Shown here: positions 23,201 to 33,258 of the stretch, in pieces | How the letters are laid out: each line of letters begins with the position of its first letter | Position numbering within the stretch: the first letter of the stretch is position 1 | Assembly: GCA_022113835.1 (NCBI GenBank) | Contig: JAILWY010000009.1 | Coordinates: forward strand, 12,128,001 to 12,192,000 | Source: Atopsyche davidsoni | Taxonomy: Eukaryota; Arthropoda; Insecta; Trichoptera; Hydrobiosidae | Length of the DNA: 64,000 bases | Reading direction: 5' to 3' | The notes under the pieces: generated by a model | Told to the model about the DNA's origin: nothing | The model's database searches: none | What the model saw: the letters and a program-made list of their open reading frames with translations, nothing else | Program-made: the position numbers and the translations under genes

Positions 23201-26200
23201 GGTCACTAATAAAAATAAAAATGTGGAGAATCACTCAAGTATTTTATTCAAAAATATTAGTATTTGTCATTATAATACATCCATGAAAAAAAAATCAGTA
23301 ATTTTACTTTCAAAATATCTAAATATATTCAAATAATAAAATCCACAATTTTTTGAATTGTAAAGAAACAAATTACATGTTCATATCACTTAACGATATA
23401 AACATTTCATTTAAAAAACAAAACTGTCTTTTTTTTGTTTCCATGAATAATTATATTAATTGACAATCGAAAATAGTACGGCATCTACAATTTTTTTGCT
23501 ATATTTCAATGCATTATTCGGTCAATCCATCTCGGCAACATCATCTTCTTTTGAAACAATTTTTTCAATAAATCTGATAAAATGAGGGAATGTTTTACGC
23601 AAAATGAGTTGTCGTTCATCGTAAATCGAAACGGCGCGTCTATCCTCTGGGAGTAATTTATTATGATTTGATTATTTCAATACAAATTCGATTGTTTATT
23701 TTATTTTATTGTATTCAAGAAAGTGGAGAAGAAATGCATGCACTTCATTTATCTTCATCATTTTTAATATTTATCATATTATTTAACATCACTTTTCTTT
23801 CGTTCATTTATAAAAATCACGTAAGGTATTGAGATATTGATATTGATGCTATTGAGTAATTGATATTAAGTACGTATTGAACGACAAAATTTTCAAACTA
23901 AGGGTTCACAGTGTGCAATGTATACTTTATTAATTTAATGAATATTTTGTGTTGCTGTTACATGATTATAGATGCACGTACTTAGATGATTATCAAATGC
24001 GTTACTATAAAAAAAGTTAATCAAAGTAATCATCACTCTTTTGAGATGGACGTTTGAAATTGGGTGCGCTTTTTAACTCTAACACTCTTCAAGCAACAAA
24101 GCTCAGATTTTGTATGAAGAAACTCTATTTTATATTTAAGTTAGATATTTTATACATCACAAAAAGTTGACATTTGGTGACAGTAATTATATTCTCCTTA
24201 CTAATTAGACAGATTCTATTTTGTCCTCTTCAATTAAACGCAAGTCATAAATCACCACTAGGGGTGTTTCGAGAATTAGATTTTAAATAAAAGTTTTGTG
24301 TGGTGGCCAACCCTCGCCCCGCACCCCGCACCCCGTGATCTGCACCCCGCAGCCTTCGGCCCCCGCCCTCCCGGATTTCGTCCCTTTCCCCACTAATACG
24401 AGTCGACTTATCACCCTAATCAAACGGCCCGGCCGAGCTCGCGAGGTGATTTACAAGAGCCGGGCTGGCCGCGTCTTCCATTGTCTCGACTAATTCGGCT
24501 AGCGAGATTCCTCTGCGAGTCACGATATTCCCGCCCCTCCCGCTACGGGTGCATTTCTCAACCTCGTTTACAGTTTTAATTTGCGTTTTTCTTTTGAGTT
24601 GTTCCGCCCGCCCACCTCTTCGCCGTCCTCGGGGCGAGTGTATTTTTTTCTAGTTAGCCCCTTTGAAGGTGCCATTTCCTCCGCCGAGTGGCCCTTTGAA
24701 ATTAAAAGCCTTCACGCCTGTATGGCGCGCTACTTAAATTCGTTTAGTGAGAAATGCGCTCGCGGATATTTGAGCCGCGAACTTTTGTTACGCAAACGAG
24801 ATAAGAAAAGGTGTTATACGATTAAAATTATTTTTTGCCTGAAATTTTGCCGAAAATAATCCGATTAATTGTTTTAAAAAATGACTACAAAATATCATAG
24901 TACACGTATAATGTTTTCTCAAGTCAGATTTTCACTAACAATAATTTAAAGTTATCGCGCCGCGTGGCGGAGCAGACGCACAAATATCAATCACATTTTA
25001 TCCGGCCGTGATTACATTGTAAACTTTCGGAAACGTCACCTTTAGAAAAGTTGAAATAAAATTGTCATTTGTGCTGGAATTATCCGTTTTCCATTAGAGG
25101 GTGGTGAAAAAGTGCCCCCAGCACCCCCGCGCGCCAGGAGGCTTGTCACTTGCACCGAACATCGTTTTTCATAAAAGATAAATATCTGACGCACCTTTTT
25201 AAACCTTTCGTGCGTCACGTGGTTTTATTTTCTGAAATACGCAACATAGCAAAAGTACCACAGCTGAATCGTGAATCCGTCTTGGTGTAACATTTTTATT
25301 TCGAGTACTTTGTTATTTTATGTGTGTCTATTCTGCTCCATGCAGGTTGTTTTGTGCCCGTGACCACCCCGACCGTAAATCAAGCAATACTCGTAAAATA
25401 ATATGTTTATTTTTTTTTGTAAATGCGCTCTTTGGGAGATAACTGAAATTAAATTTGCGTTAATTTAACTCATCACTGTCTGGCAATTTTCACGAAGAAA
25501 ATAAAGGGGTTTTTAATTATGTACATTTTTATTTAATGTGGATGCTTATTAAAAAAAAAACACCTTATTTCCTTTTATTCTGAAATATTTTTGTACTGCG
25601 TGTAACTGTTTTTACAAGAGGCACTTCATTCATTCATTGTACTCTATTGTATTTTTAGATACGCTGTGTTCTTGTCTACTTTATTATCATTGGAATTTAT
25701 GAGTTTTAAATAAAATATTTACATTGATTGATAGCAATGCTAATACCGTCTCGTGTCCACTAAATTTAACGCCACTTTTCAAATTCTTCAAAAAAATTTT
25801 GAAATCAGTGCTCAAATCTTAAAACGATACACGATATGATTTAAACATAAACTTCATGTTTTAATAAACGTGAAACGCTCCATAATTAATACCATTAAAA
25901 TTACTTAAATTTAAACAAAAATATTTTTATGTAAACATGAAAACGGAAAAATATATCCTTACTCTTATTTCATTGTATTGTAGTTGACATTGACTAAGAT
26001 ATACGTCTGCATATATCCGTTCCTTTCACTGTTTTATTTTTCGCATGTACCCCAAACATTTTGAAATTACGAATATAAATACACCATTGGCACTTTAGCC
26101 TGTACTGTTGTGTTTGAAGATGTAATATGATAGTTGATTAAGAAGTGGAATGTTTGGTAGATCTCTACGCTGGTATCGCACCGAGGCGAGCGCGGGGGCG

Positions 26201-26338
26201 GGCGCGCCGTGGCCCGCGTGGGGCAGGCGGTGAACCTGGCCGTGGAGCGCTTCGTCACCGTCGGGGAGACCATCGCCGATGACAACCTCGACATCAAGCA
26301 AGACATGTACGATGCCTGCAAGGAAGCCAGGCTAGCCG
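17178..26338 (+). CDS. CTNNAL1: alpha-catulin, 5' part (exons 1-2)
   Basis: Alpha-catulin is a cytoplasmic alpha-catenin/vinculin-family protein that ties cytoskeletal and dystrophin-complex or Rho signalling partners together. Exon 1 (17178-17264) encodes 29 residues and exon 2 (26161-26338) the next 59 plus one base. Joined in phase 0 they give the family N-terminus: LEIKTRSIEQTLLPLV, then ISTLVSHRGE, then RVGQAVNLAVERFV, then GETIADDNLDIK and CKEARLAG. Human CTNNAL1, from memory, has the same blocks in the same order (EIKTRSVEQTLLPLV, ITTLINHK, RVGQAVNLAVGRF). Exon 2 ends in phase 1 at a GTGAGT donor. No further exon was found in the window, so only about 88 of an expected 700-plus residues are here. 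The region between the two exons is one 8.9-kb intron. Confidence 0.92.
17265..19685. other. alpha-catulin intron 1, first part
   Basis: A GC-rich zone of about 450 bases (17580-18030) holds three near-copies of a 12-base unit, GAGCTCGGGAAA (about 17655-17695). A second short GC patch lies at 18535-18605. Open frames here are GC-driven and show no family. The rest is ordinary AT-rich intron. The GC-rich zone directly after exon 1 could be promoter-proximal regulatory DNA. Confidence 0.5.
19686..20348 (+). mobile_element. Jockey-type LINE, 3' end of reverse transcriptase
   Basis: One open frame of 220 codons carries the C-terminal reverse-transcriptase blocks of Jockey-clade non-LTR retrotransposons: NPAKSEAILF, KYLGLTLDRKLTW, a KARAATAILSPLL helix and PILTYACPIWG. 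A proline-rich end and the stop follow. The catalytic palm motif and everything before it are missing, which fits the usual 5' truncation on insertion. The stretch after the stop, to about 20430, with an A-rich run, may be the 3' UTR. The frame is unbroken, so the insertion may be fairly young. It lies in intron 1 of alpha-catulin in the same orientation as the gene and has no role in it that I can see. Confidence 0.88.
20591..20640. repeat. 10-base minisatellite (AGCGGAGGGT)
   Basis: Five near-perfect head-to-tail copies of a purine-rich, GC-rich 10-base unit. Confidence 0.95.
20814..20874. repeat. 12-base minisatellite (CCCGCGCCCAGA)
   Basis: Five copies of a 12-base unit with one or two changes in the last two. 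It ends 26 bases before the ATG at 20901. A 12-base period keeps frame, which explains the Gly-Ala-Gly-Leu repeats on the minus strand. Confidence 0.95.
20901..20939 (+). CDS. CTNNAL1: Candidate alternative first exon of alpha-catulin
   Basis: CCACCATGG, an ideal start context, opens 13 codons (MGDVTDYWRSGAQ) that end at CAG|GTACGG in phase 0. That is the phase needed to splice to exon 2 at 26161, so it could replace the N-terminus of exon 1, losing the EIKTRS-to-LLPLV block. Placement in a GC-rich island fits a second promoter. I recognise no homologue of the 13 residues, so this rests on start context, phase and position only. A chance ATG in GC-rich DNA is the alternative. Confidence 0.45.
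21010..21790. repeat. Decayed tandem array, five units of about 160 bases
   Basis: Units share a beginning like ATCGCGATGATTGACGGCTC, a middle like ATCTGTAACCGGTGCCTTGG and an end like CACATGGCTAACCTGACCTA. Beginnings fall near 21030, 21200, 21355, 21518 and 21680. Copies have diverged a good deal, so this is an old array. It starts about 70 bases after the candidate alternative exon. Confidence 0.7.
21791..22973. other. alpha-catulin intron 1, AT-rich part
   Basis: No feature seen except one GC-rich patch at 22741-22800 in otherwise AT-rich DNA. Confidence 0.55.
22974..23259. mobile_element. Fold-back MITE, 286 bases
   Basis: Two arms of about 81 bases, 22974-23054 and 23179-23259, are reverse complements with only a few mismatches. 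The outer ends read TAATATTTTTGAATAAAATA and the inner ends TTTCGCCAACCTTTCACGTT. The 124-base spacer is not coding. Arm similarity above 95% suggests recent movement. The superfamily is unclear because no target duplication longer than TA or TTA can be made out. Confidence 0.85.
23260..26067. other. alpha-catulin intron 1, last part
   Basis: AT-rich except for a GC-richer block at 24296-24790. Its open frames (one with MCGGQPSPRTPHPV) are compositional and match no family I know. A second GC patch sits near 25110-25140. No exon is recognised. Confidence 0.55.
26068..26124 (+). repeat. Array unit fragment upstream of exon 2
   Basis: ATAAATACACCATTGGCACT and GTTGTGTTTGAAGATGT match the end of each repeat unit found downstream of exon 2 (26339-27370). 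The array therefore flanks the exon on both sides. Confidence 0.85.
26161..26338 (+). CDS. CTNNAL1: alpha-catulin exon 2
   Basis: The acceptor GTTTGGTAG precedes ATCTCTACG. The exon encodes ISTLVSHRGERGGGRAVA, then RVGQAVNLAVERFVTVGETI, then ADDNLDIKQDMYDACKEARL, Ala and a split Gly, ending at GCCG|GTGAGT. RVGQAVNLAV and the E-A-x-x-A-G end are hallmark catulin/catenin blocks. The exon is GC-rich against an AT-rich background. The GERGGGRA loop replaces the charged loop of vertebrate catulin and is the least conserved part. The donor motif GTGAGTTTCT is copied in each downstream repeat unit. Confidence 0.93.
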
Positions 26339-27370
26339 GTGAGTTTCTAACACAACACGATGTGCATGCCACCCTTGTTACAAAGTTTCACAAAAAATTA
26401 CAACTTGACTTGTTCAAAGACGAAATCAACTCGCTACGAAGCTAAATACACCATTGTCACTTTGAAGATGTCATTTGTGAGTTTCTTATACAACACGATG
26501 TGCAGAGTTTCACAAAACATTACAACTTGACTTGTTCAAAGACGAAATCAACTCGCTACGATCTAAATACACCATTGTCACATTATCTTTTTACAGTTGT
26601 GTTTGAAGATGTCATTTGTGAGTTTCATATACAACACGATGTGCATACCACCCTTATTACAAAGTTTCACAAAAAAATACAACTAGACTTGTTCACAGAC
26701 GAAATCAACTCGCTACGAATCTAAATACACCATTGTCACATTATCACATTATCTTTTTACCGTTGTGTTTGAAGATGTCATTTGTGAGTTTCTTATACAA
26801 CACGATGTGCATGCCACCCTTATTCTAGAGCAGCGCTTCTCAAAGTGGTCCCTACGGACCCCACGGGGTCCCTGGAATCATCCAGGGGGTCCTTGAAAAA
26901 ATTAAAATCGATCTAAGGGTCCCTGAACAACGTCAGGGGGTCCGCGCAAGGTTTAATATAAAATAAAATTGTGACACATTTTTATTAATATGGATTTTAA
27001 TATAAATAGCAATGAACACATTATTAGGAATTTTTACGTCCTAAGTAAAATATAAATATAGACAGGTGCATAAAATACAAGTAATAACTGGCATCGCGGT
27101 GAGTTAGGTAGGTTAATACAGGAACGCAATAGAGTCGATAATTGCACCAACTAGTCTATAATATGAATTTATGTAGTTTTTTACCCAGGGTCCGTAGGCA
27201 AGTTTTGACTATGAAAGGGGGTCCGTGGGCAAGTTTTGACCATGAAAGGGGGTCCGTGGGCAAATTTTGACTATGAAAAGGGGTCCGTAGGCCAAAAGAG
27301 TTTGAGAGCCACTGTTCTAGAGTTTCGCAGAAAACTACAACCAGACTTGCTCAAATACCAAATTCGGGTC
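26339..27370 (+). repeat. Tandem array built from exon-2 flanks
   Basis: About four units of 140-165 bases, starting near 26339, 26463, 26605 and 26770. Shared words are GAAGATGTCATTTGTGAGTT, ACAACACGATGTGCATGCCA, ACTTGTTCAAAGACGAAATC and CTAAATACACCATTGTCAC. Each unit is the downstream flank of exon 2 followed by its upstream flank, with the exon itself missing. The last unit is split by a hAT element (26831-27314). Confidence 0.9.
26831..27314. mobile_element. Non-autonomous hAT element, 484 bases
   Basis: Flanked by perfect 8-base target duplications TTCTAGAG (26823-26830 and 27315-27322). The left end is CAGCGCTTCTCAAAG and the right end, reversed, is CAGTGGCTCTCAAAC, the usual hAT terminal pattern. 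It has no transposase. Near its right end, three to four copies of a roughly 36-base unit (GGTCCGTGGGCAAGTTTTGA) occur at 27188-27300. Removing the element and one duplication restores the host repeat unit exactly. Confidence 0.93.
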
Positions 27371-27607
27371 AATCAGCCATATTTCTTGTTCGTGCGACTC
27401 ATAGTTTTCGATAAAAATTTCAATTCAGCTTTTCGGGTAAACATCAAAACTATAATTACACTAGTAGTTACAATATATTTAAGGCAAACATCGACCACCA
27501 CTCCAAGTCCAATACCTGTGCACACGCTAAACGATTCTAGTATGGTGTTGATGCTGTGGCGTCGTGCTAAGTGCGGTTGTGCTCGCAGCAGCGCTGAGCC
27601 TTTAAAC

Positions 27608-27914
27608 CAGGGGTCCCCAACCTTTTTGCACCCTAGAGCACATTTTAGAATGCCGGTCGGGCGGCGGGCACCATTTATTTTTTCAAAAGCAATCATATTT
27701 TGAAAATATTATGTTGAATAAATATCAATTTCTGGAAAGAATTATTATTTTGCAAATTATAACGATATAATTATTTTCTCTGTTTAATTACTAAATATAT
27801 TTTTTTTTTACAACATTTTATTGTAAACTTAAATATTTTTTCATCGTGGTTGCACAGCGGCGGGCACACGTAAAACGGTCGGCGGGCGCCATGGTGTAGG
27901 GTTGGGGACCTCTT
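27608..27914. mobile_element. Non-autonomous hAT element, 307 bases
   Basis: The left end CAGGGGTCCCCAACC and the right end, reversed, AAGAGGTCCCCAACC form the terminal repeats. The 8-base flanks CTTTAAAC and CTTTACAC differ by one base. The right third (GGCGGGCGCCATGGTG and TTTATTGTAAACTTAAATAT) matches the end of the larger hAT copy at 47360-47507, its likely parent family. Confidence 0.88.
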
Positions 27915-30900
27915 CTTTACACTATCTGCGCCCCACAGCCAGTGTTGACTTCCAGCCCGTGGCGTGCGCCACTGGCCGCTATACAAGGCCCCTGCCCGAA
28001 CACGAGCCTATGGCACCCTATAGATCTGTATCTGTTCCGGACCCGAAACAATTTCCTTGCACCGGACATAGGCAAGCCCCAAAATATCAAGTGGTGTGAT
28101 AAAACATTTTCCGAATTTCCTTTTTTAAATAAGTTTTCATCTTATTTCAGAGGAGAAATTATATCACCTCTGTTTTTTTTTTTTTTGTGTACGTACGTGT
28201 ACTAGTTACAAATGTCAATTATTCATGATTATTTTGTTGAATTTTAAATATGACAAAAAAATTATATGCTACATATAATTAAATTGTGTTTAAAAAATAT
28301 GATTTATTATATTTAAAAATTAAATATCATTAGGAATAGTACGTTTTTTTTTGTTTTTAGAGTAAATAACAGTTTAAAAAAAAACCAGCATATTTTTATC
28401 TCTTCTGATTGTACAAACATCATCAAATGAAAAACAATATTTATTCCCATGTTTGTTTTCCTGCGGCGCGGTGAAATTCGTTTTCGTGTTATTTTTCCTC
28501 CGCTTCTGCAAATCGTTTATTAAAAAAAATTAAACACTCCGGCATAAAATCTCGTGTTTATTCGATCTCAGCCGCACGCGAGCAGCGAACGGTCGGTAAA
28601 CATTCCGCACGTGTACTTTATGGTACAAATAATCGGTGTGCGCGCGAGTCCTCCTCGCGGGGCGGTCGGCTCGCCGGAGCCCATTCATCTCGATTAGCAT
28701 CCTCGCTAGATTTAAGGACTCAGTTATATAACGGGGAGGGTGCAGGAGGGTGCAGGAGGGGGCGGGAGGGCGCAGGAGGCCCTGGCGGTGCGCCCCTCAC
28801 CTCTCCGCCCTTGTACTTGTAGCGCCCTGCTTTACGGCCCCTTCAGTTTTATGAATATCACGGCCGCGGCCCCCGTCCGTTTAATCTCTCCAACTTGCCA
28901 AATATTCTCACCTTTTCGCGCTGGTGCTTGAACACGGTGCAAATTGCTTTTGAATTTTTAACCAACCAATGATGAGTTGTTGGTTTAGTGGTAAGAACCA
29001 TCGATTTATAATAGATTGTTCACTATTTTTATATTCACCTAGATCTGTTGGATTTAGACAAACTATAGTTAAGTTAAGGTTTATTTATTTTTACTTTTGA
29101 AATGTCGATTTAAGTTGTTGAATTTAATACGTTTAAAAGTCTCACTTGATTGCTTCACCCACTCCTTTTCCGGGTATCCATTTGATCTCCCAGTACGTAA
29201 ACTCAAGTACATTTATAATTAATCAATAATTCCGTTCACGTGGGTTAATCCAAAAGATATCTAGAACGTTTTGCGTTGCTGTTTATCTATTATAATATTT
29301 TAGAAAATAAATCTATAAAACCATTTATAATATATAATATATAGGTAAGCATAAAATAATTTTTTTGCCTTATAAGTAATGAAAATAACTTGACAAAATA
29401 TTGTTAAGTTAGTAATTCTTACACGGCACTCAGTTCAATCGAAATGTTTCAATTAAGTCAATAGCTCCGTTTAATACAATAAAGATTCGAAAAAAGCGCA
29501 AAGGTATTAGGTATTCCCTTTTATCGGACAATTCCGTGGAAATGTTCTGAAAGACAGACAGTTATTCAAGACCGGGGGTGCTCTCCTCGAATGAGCTCCG
29601 GCCGACTTCCCGTGAGCAAATTGGTGCGCGGAGGAAGCGAGAGGGAACATGCCAATTTTTTTCACAACGGGAGAATTTCTCATCAGAAAAAGTAAAGTAA
29701 TTACGACTTTATGAACGATACACACAAATTGTTGCCTTGAAAGTATATTTCTCTGAGTGTGCCTTAAAAATACAAATTATTCTTCATCGAGAAAAAGCTG
29801 CTCTCGGGATTAAACAAAAAGCCTTCCTTGTATTATTTTTAGTCTGGGCTCTTAATATTTCAAAGCGCAATTTTATGCATAAATGAATAGCAAATACGAA
29901 GCGTGAAATTTATTACGTCAAAAGTTACTTTTGAGCTTTCGTACTTCGTATTGAAAAGTCAGTTTTGCCACAGGGTGCATTTCAATTTGCTTTATTGTCG
30001 CGTGTCTACACCTCCCTGTCAGAATCCATTATCGTTGCTGTCGATACTTGAGAATGGAAAATGTTTCAATTTATCGCATCATATGAAACGTTTAAAACAC
30101 ATTGCAGCGGCGACGGCGCACTCCGCGGGACTCGCGACAGTAAAAGTGAACCGACGTCAAATCAATCGGCGAATGGATTCGTACGGAATACACAACACGA
30201 ACACCCGGAGGGGGAAGCGACTCACGCCAGCTAAGCAAATAGAATGAGAGCCTCGTAAAAATATCGTGTTTATTTTGATTGGCGTAAACTATTGTAGAAT
30301 ACGTCGTAAAATATCAGAGCCGACAGAGAACACTTTGTCATCCTTTATCAGTCTCACAATGGACTACAAACTATTCGTCGATTAATGCGTACCCATCACT
30401 CCATAAACACGTAGCGTATGGATTTTTTCACACAATGGAGTCGTTAGGAAACGATATATCATTTCATATTTTAATTAAAGAGAGCACTTTATCATATTTT
30501 TTTTCATTATGGCAGAGGACACACAAAGGCAGGGCCGATAGCTCTTGGAATGGAATAAAAATACTGACCGCCGCTGTCCTCGCCAATATCCACAAGCATT
30601 GTGCCCGCTCGGGAAGGCGCGCTCTCTCTGCCGCGGGACATTTCTTATATAAAGTCCATAACAACTACTACACTTCCAACACAGAACAATGTATTTTTCT
30701 CCTGGTTCACAACTATGATAAAATCAAATAAAATTAAAAAAAAAAAATAACTGAAATGAATTTACCGATATCAACTCAACAGTATCACTGCAAACCAAGG
30801 GATTATTTTGACTCCAGTTAAGCTAGGATGGAAAGATCAGTGCCCACAAAAGTAATCAAACTCTACAAAACCGGTTTCCTGAGTACCTCCCAAAATACTG

Positions 30901-33196
30901 AAAACACAGTGAGCTCTCTCGAATTTGGCGTCAAAAAAGGCAATCTGGCAACCCTGGCCGCGAGGGGCTCCCCGCGGATTCAATCAGGGACTCCCCCGCC
31001 CCGGGCCGAGTGACAAATTTCCGAATCACCTCCCGACGAATACGGCCGGATTACTTATCGCCGCGCCGCTTTGTAACCGAGTTACTGCGTTATGGCCCGT
31101 GGCGTGTCGTACTTTTCACGTCCCCGATAATTATGAAATACAAATTGTGTCTTTATGGACAGCTCCGCCCACCGGGGGTCACCGAGATGGGGAGGCTGTC
31201 GCTTGTGACGGTTTATTTCTCGTAACGGAACAAATTAGCAAGGCGTCGGGGGCGATGAGTTTTGTCTATTTTATTGTTTTACAATGTTTTCACTAGATTA
31301 CTAGCTCCGACGATATTTAACAATCAAAACTATTGTACTCTATTGGTTCTTATAAAAAAAAACATGACACCGTCTCTTTTTTATAATTAAACTGTGAGTA
31401 CAACGATTTCTGATTTTTCGGTTCGTCTTATATAGTTGTATTATTTGTTGGTGCAACCGTTTGTTTTTTGATAATAATTGTTTAGAAAGAATATGATTTT
31501 TTTTTATTATAATTATTCAAGCTTATTACGTGCTTATAGCGTTTGTCAAAAATTACTAATACAGCAACTGAAGCCTAAACATGAGATATGGATGATAAAT
31601 CAATTATTGACTTTAAAAATATATATTAAAGAATTCATTAAAATAATTGCAAATTTATAATATTGTAACATGCTGGTCGTTTCTTTTACCCTAGCGTTTT
31701 AAACATTTGGTAATTTAGGAAAATTGAGTTTGAGAGGTGCTGTCGTTTTACAATTGCTTAAACCTTCCATCTGATAAACTACTCATATTGAAATTACTTT
31801 TTAAAATCAAGTTTATTTAAAAAGCAATTAATTTTCTAGTAAATATAATATATACATATCGCGTGAATTAAATCATTACTTGCGTGACAATCTGAAGTAT
31901 TGCGTATGTTATTCAAATGTAGGAATACAAATTCCCGTATACTTCCACGGTGACGAAGAAAATTCAGTATCATAATTCAAAGACATTTCCGCCTCGGTGT
32001 TGTTATCGACGCGGGCCATACCGAGACGTATGAATTTCCGAATACGTGAATACATTTCCAGCTGGAAGCCAGACAACTCGTGATTACATTCTTTCACCGA
32101 ATATTATGTCATGCTAAGCGCCCCGCGTAAAACTTCGGCTTTCGCGTAACGGCCCGGCGATAAATGAAAATAAGATATCAAACCTAAAATGTTGGCCGTA
32201 TTTTACTTTATATCGCGAGTCTGCGGTCGTTAAATAACCGAAGAAACTGCTCTGGATTTATCTAGATTATTAATCTTCACTTTACGTCCACTTTACGATC
32301 CCCCATCGATAAACTACAATGCCGGCAAAAAGCAACTTCATCCAATTTGTACAAATTATATTTTCGGTCTCTATCTCCCGAGACACATTGATTTTTTGGC
32401 ATCAGCTATTTCACTCACAATGCCTAGACTTTTTCGCATCAGTGATTAACATAAGGTCGCGGATCTTTTACGCACTCGTACGAGCTTATTGTTCTTTTGG
32501 TTCACAATAAATATTACTTTTAAGCTAACGCTTGTAACCGCGGCTAAATATTCTGGAGGACGTTTGGATTTTATTATGCGTGACTATAATGAATACAATT
32601 TTGAAACATAACATAATTGTTTAATGTCGAAAATAATTATGTATAACAACTACATCGTAGTTGTACAATAAAATGAAAACATTGATACTTCATTATCAGA
32701 GGTTAGTTGTTACACTCTGAAGAATTGGAAAATATCATTTTTGTTTAAATTACAATCCTTTTTTTTATAAAACTGTACAGTGCTCGAAATGTTAACATGA
32801 GGCTTTCTGCATTTTTAAAAATTGACCATTATTGCTGATATTGACATAAATCTAAAGTAGGCTTACTGGTAACTGAGTATAGGTGAATGTGTCCTGCGTG
32901 CACTAAGCACACCCCGAGCGTCCGTGTATTTGATGAAACTCGTATATATTTGTCTCGACTGTGGATGTTCGCGTCTTCACCCGTCTTCCATTTCGCTGTA
33001 TTCGGAGCTTAAATCTGGCGAAAACCCGAGTCAAAGCAATAATTTAATATCTCTGCAAATTGGCTCACAGGGATAAAATTGAATCAAAAACCAGGCTCGG
33101 CTCCCGGGCACCCGCCGGCTGCTCTGGGCTCGGGCGAGCAAACTTCGGGCGGCCCGGGGAATTACAATACTCTCGAACAACACTCTTGCAAAACTT

Positions 33197-33198
<2 letters not shown>
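27915..33198. other. alpha-catulin intron 2, first part
   Basis: No exon recognised. GC-richer islands lie at 28570-28930, 30090-30240, 30940-31260 and 31930-32160. The first includes four copies of GTGCAGGAGGG-like units (28736-28785). These islands may be regulatory, but nothing in them decides it. The rest is AT-rich. Confidence 0.5.

Positions 33199-33255
<57 letters not shown>
33199..33255. repeat. (AT)n microsatellite
   Basis: About 57 bases of uninterrupted TA dinucleotides. It follows directly on a GC-rich stretch (33080-33160), a sharp change of composition. Confidence 0.95.

Positions 33256-33258
<3 letters not shown>

Noticed and set aside
28975..29015. TTGGTTTAGTGGTAAGAACC, like a tRNA or SINE A box
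   Set aside because: No B box follows at a useful distance and no cloverleaf forms.
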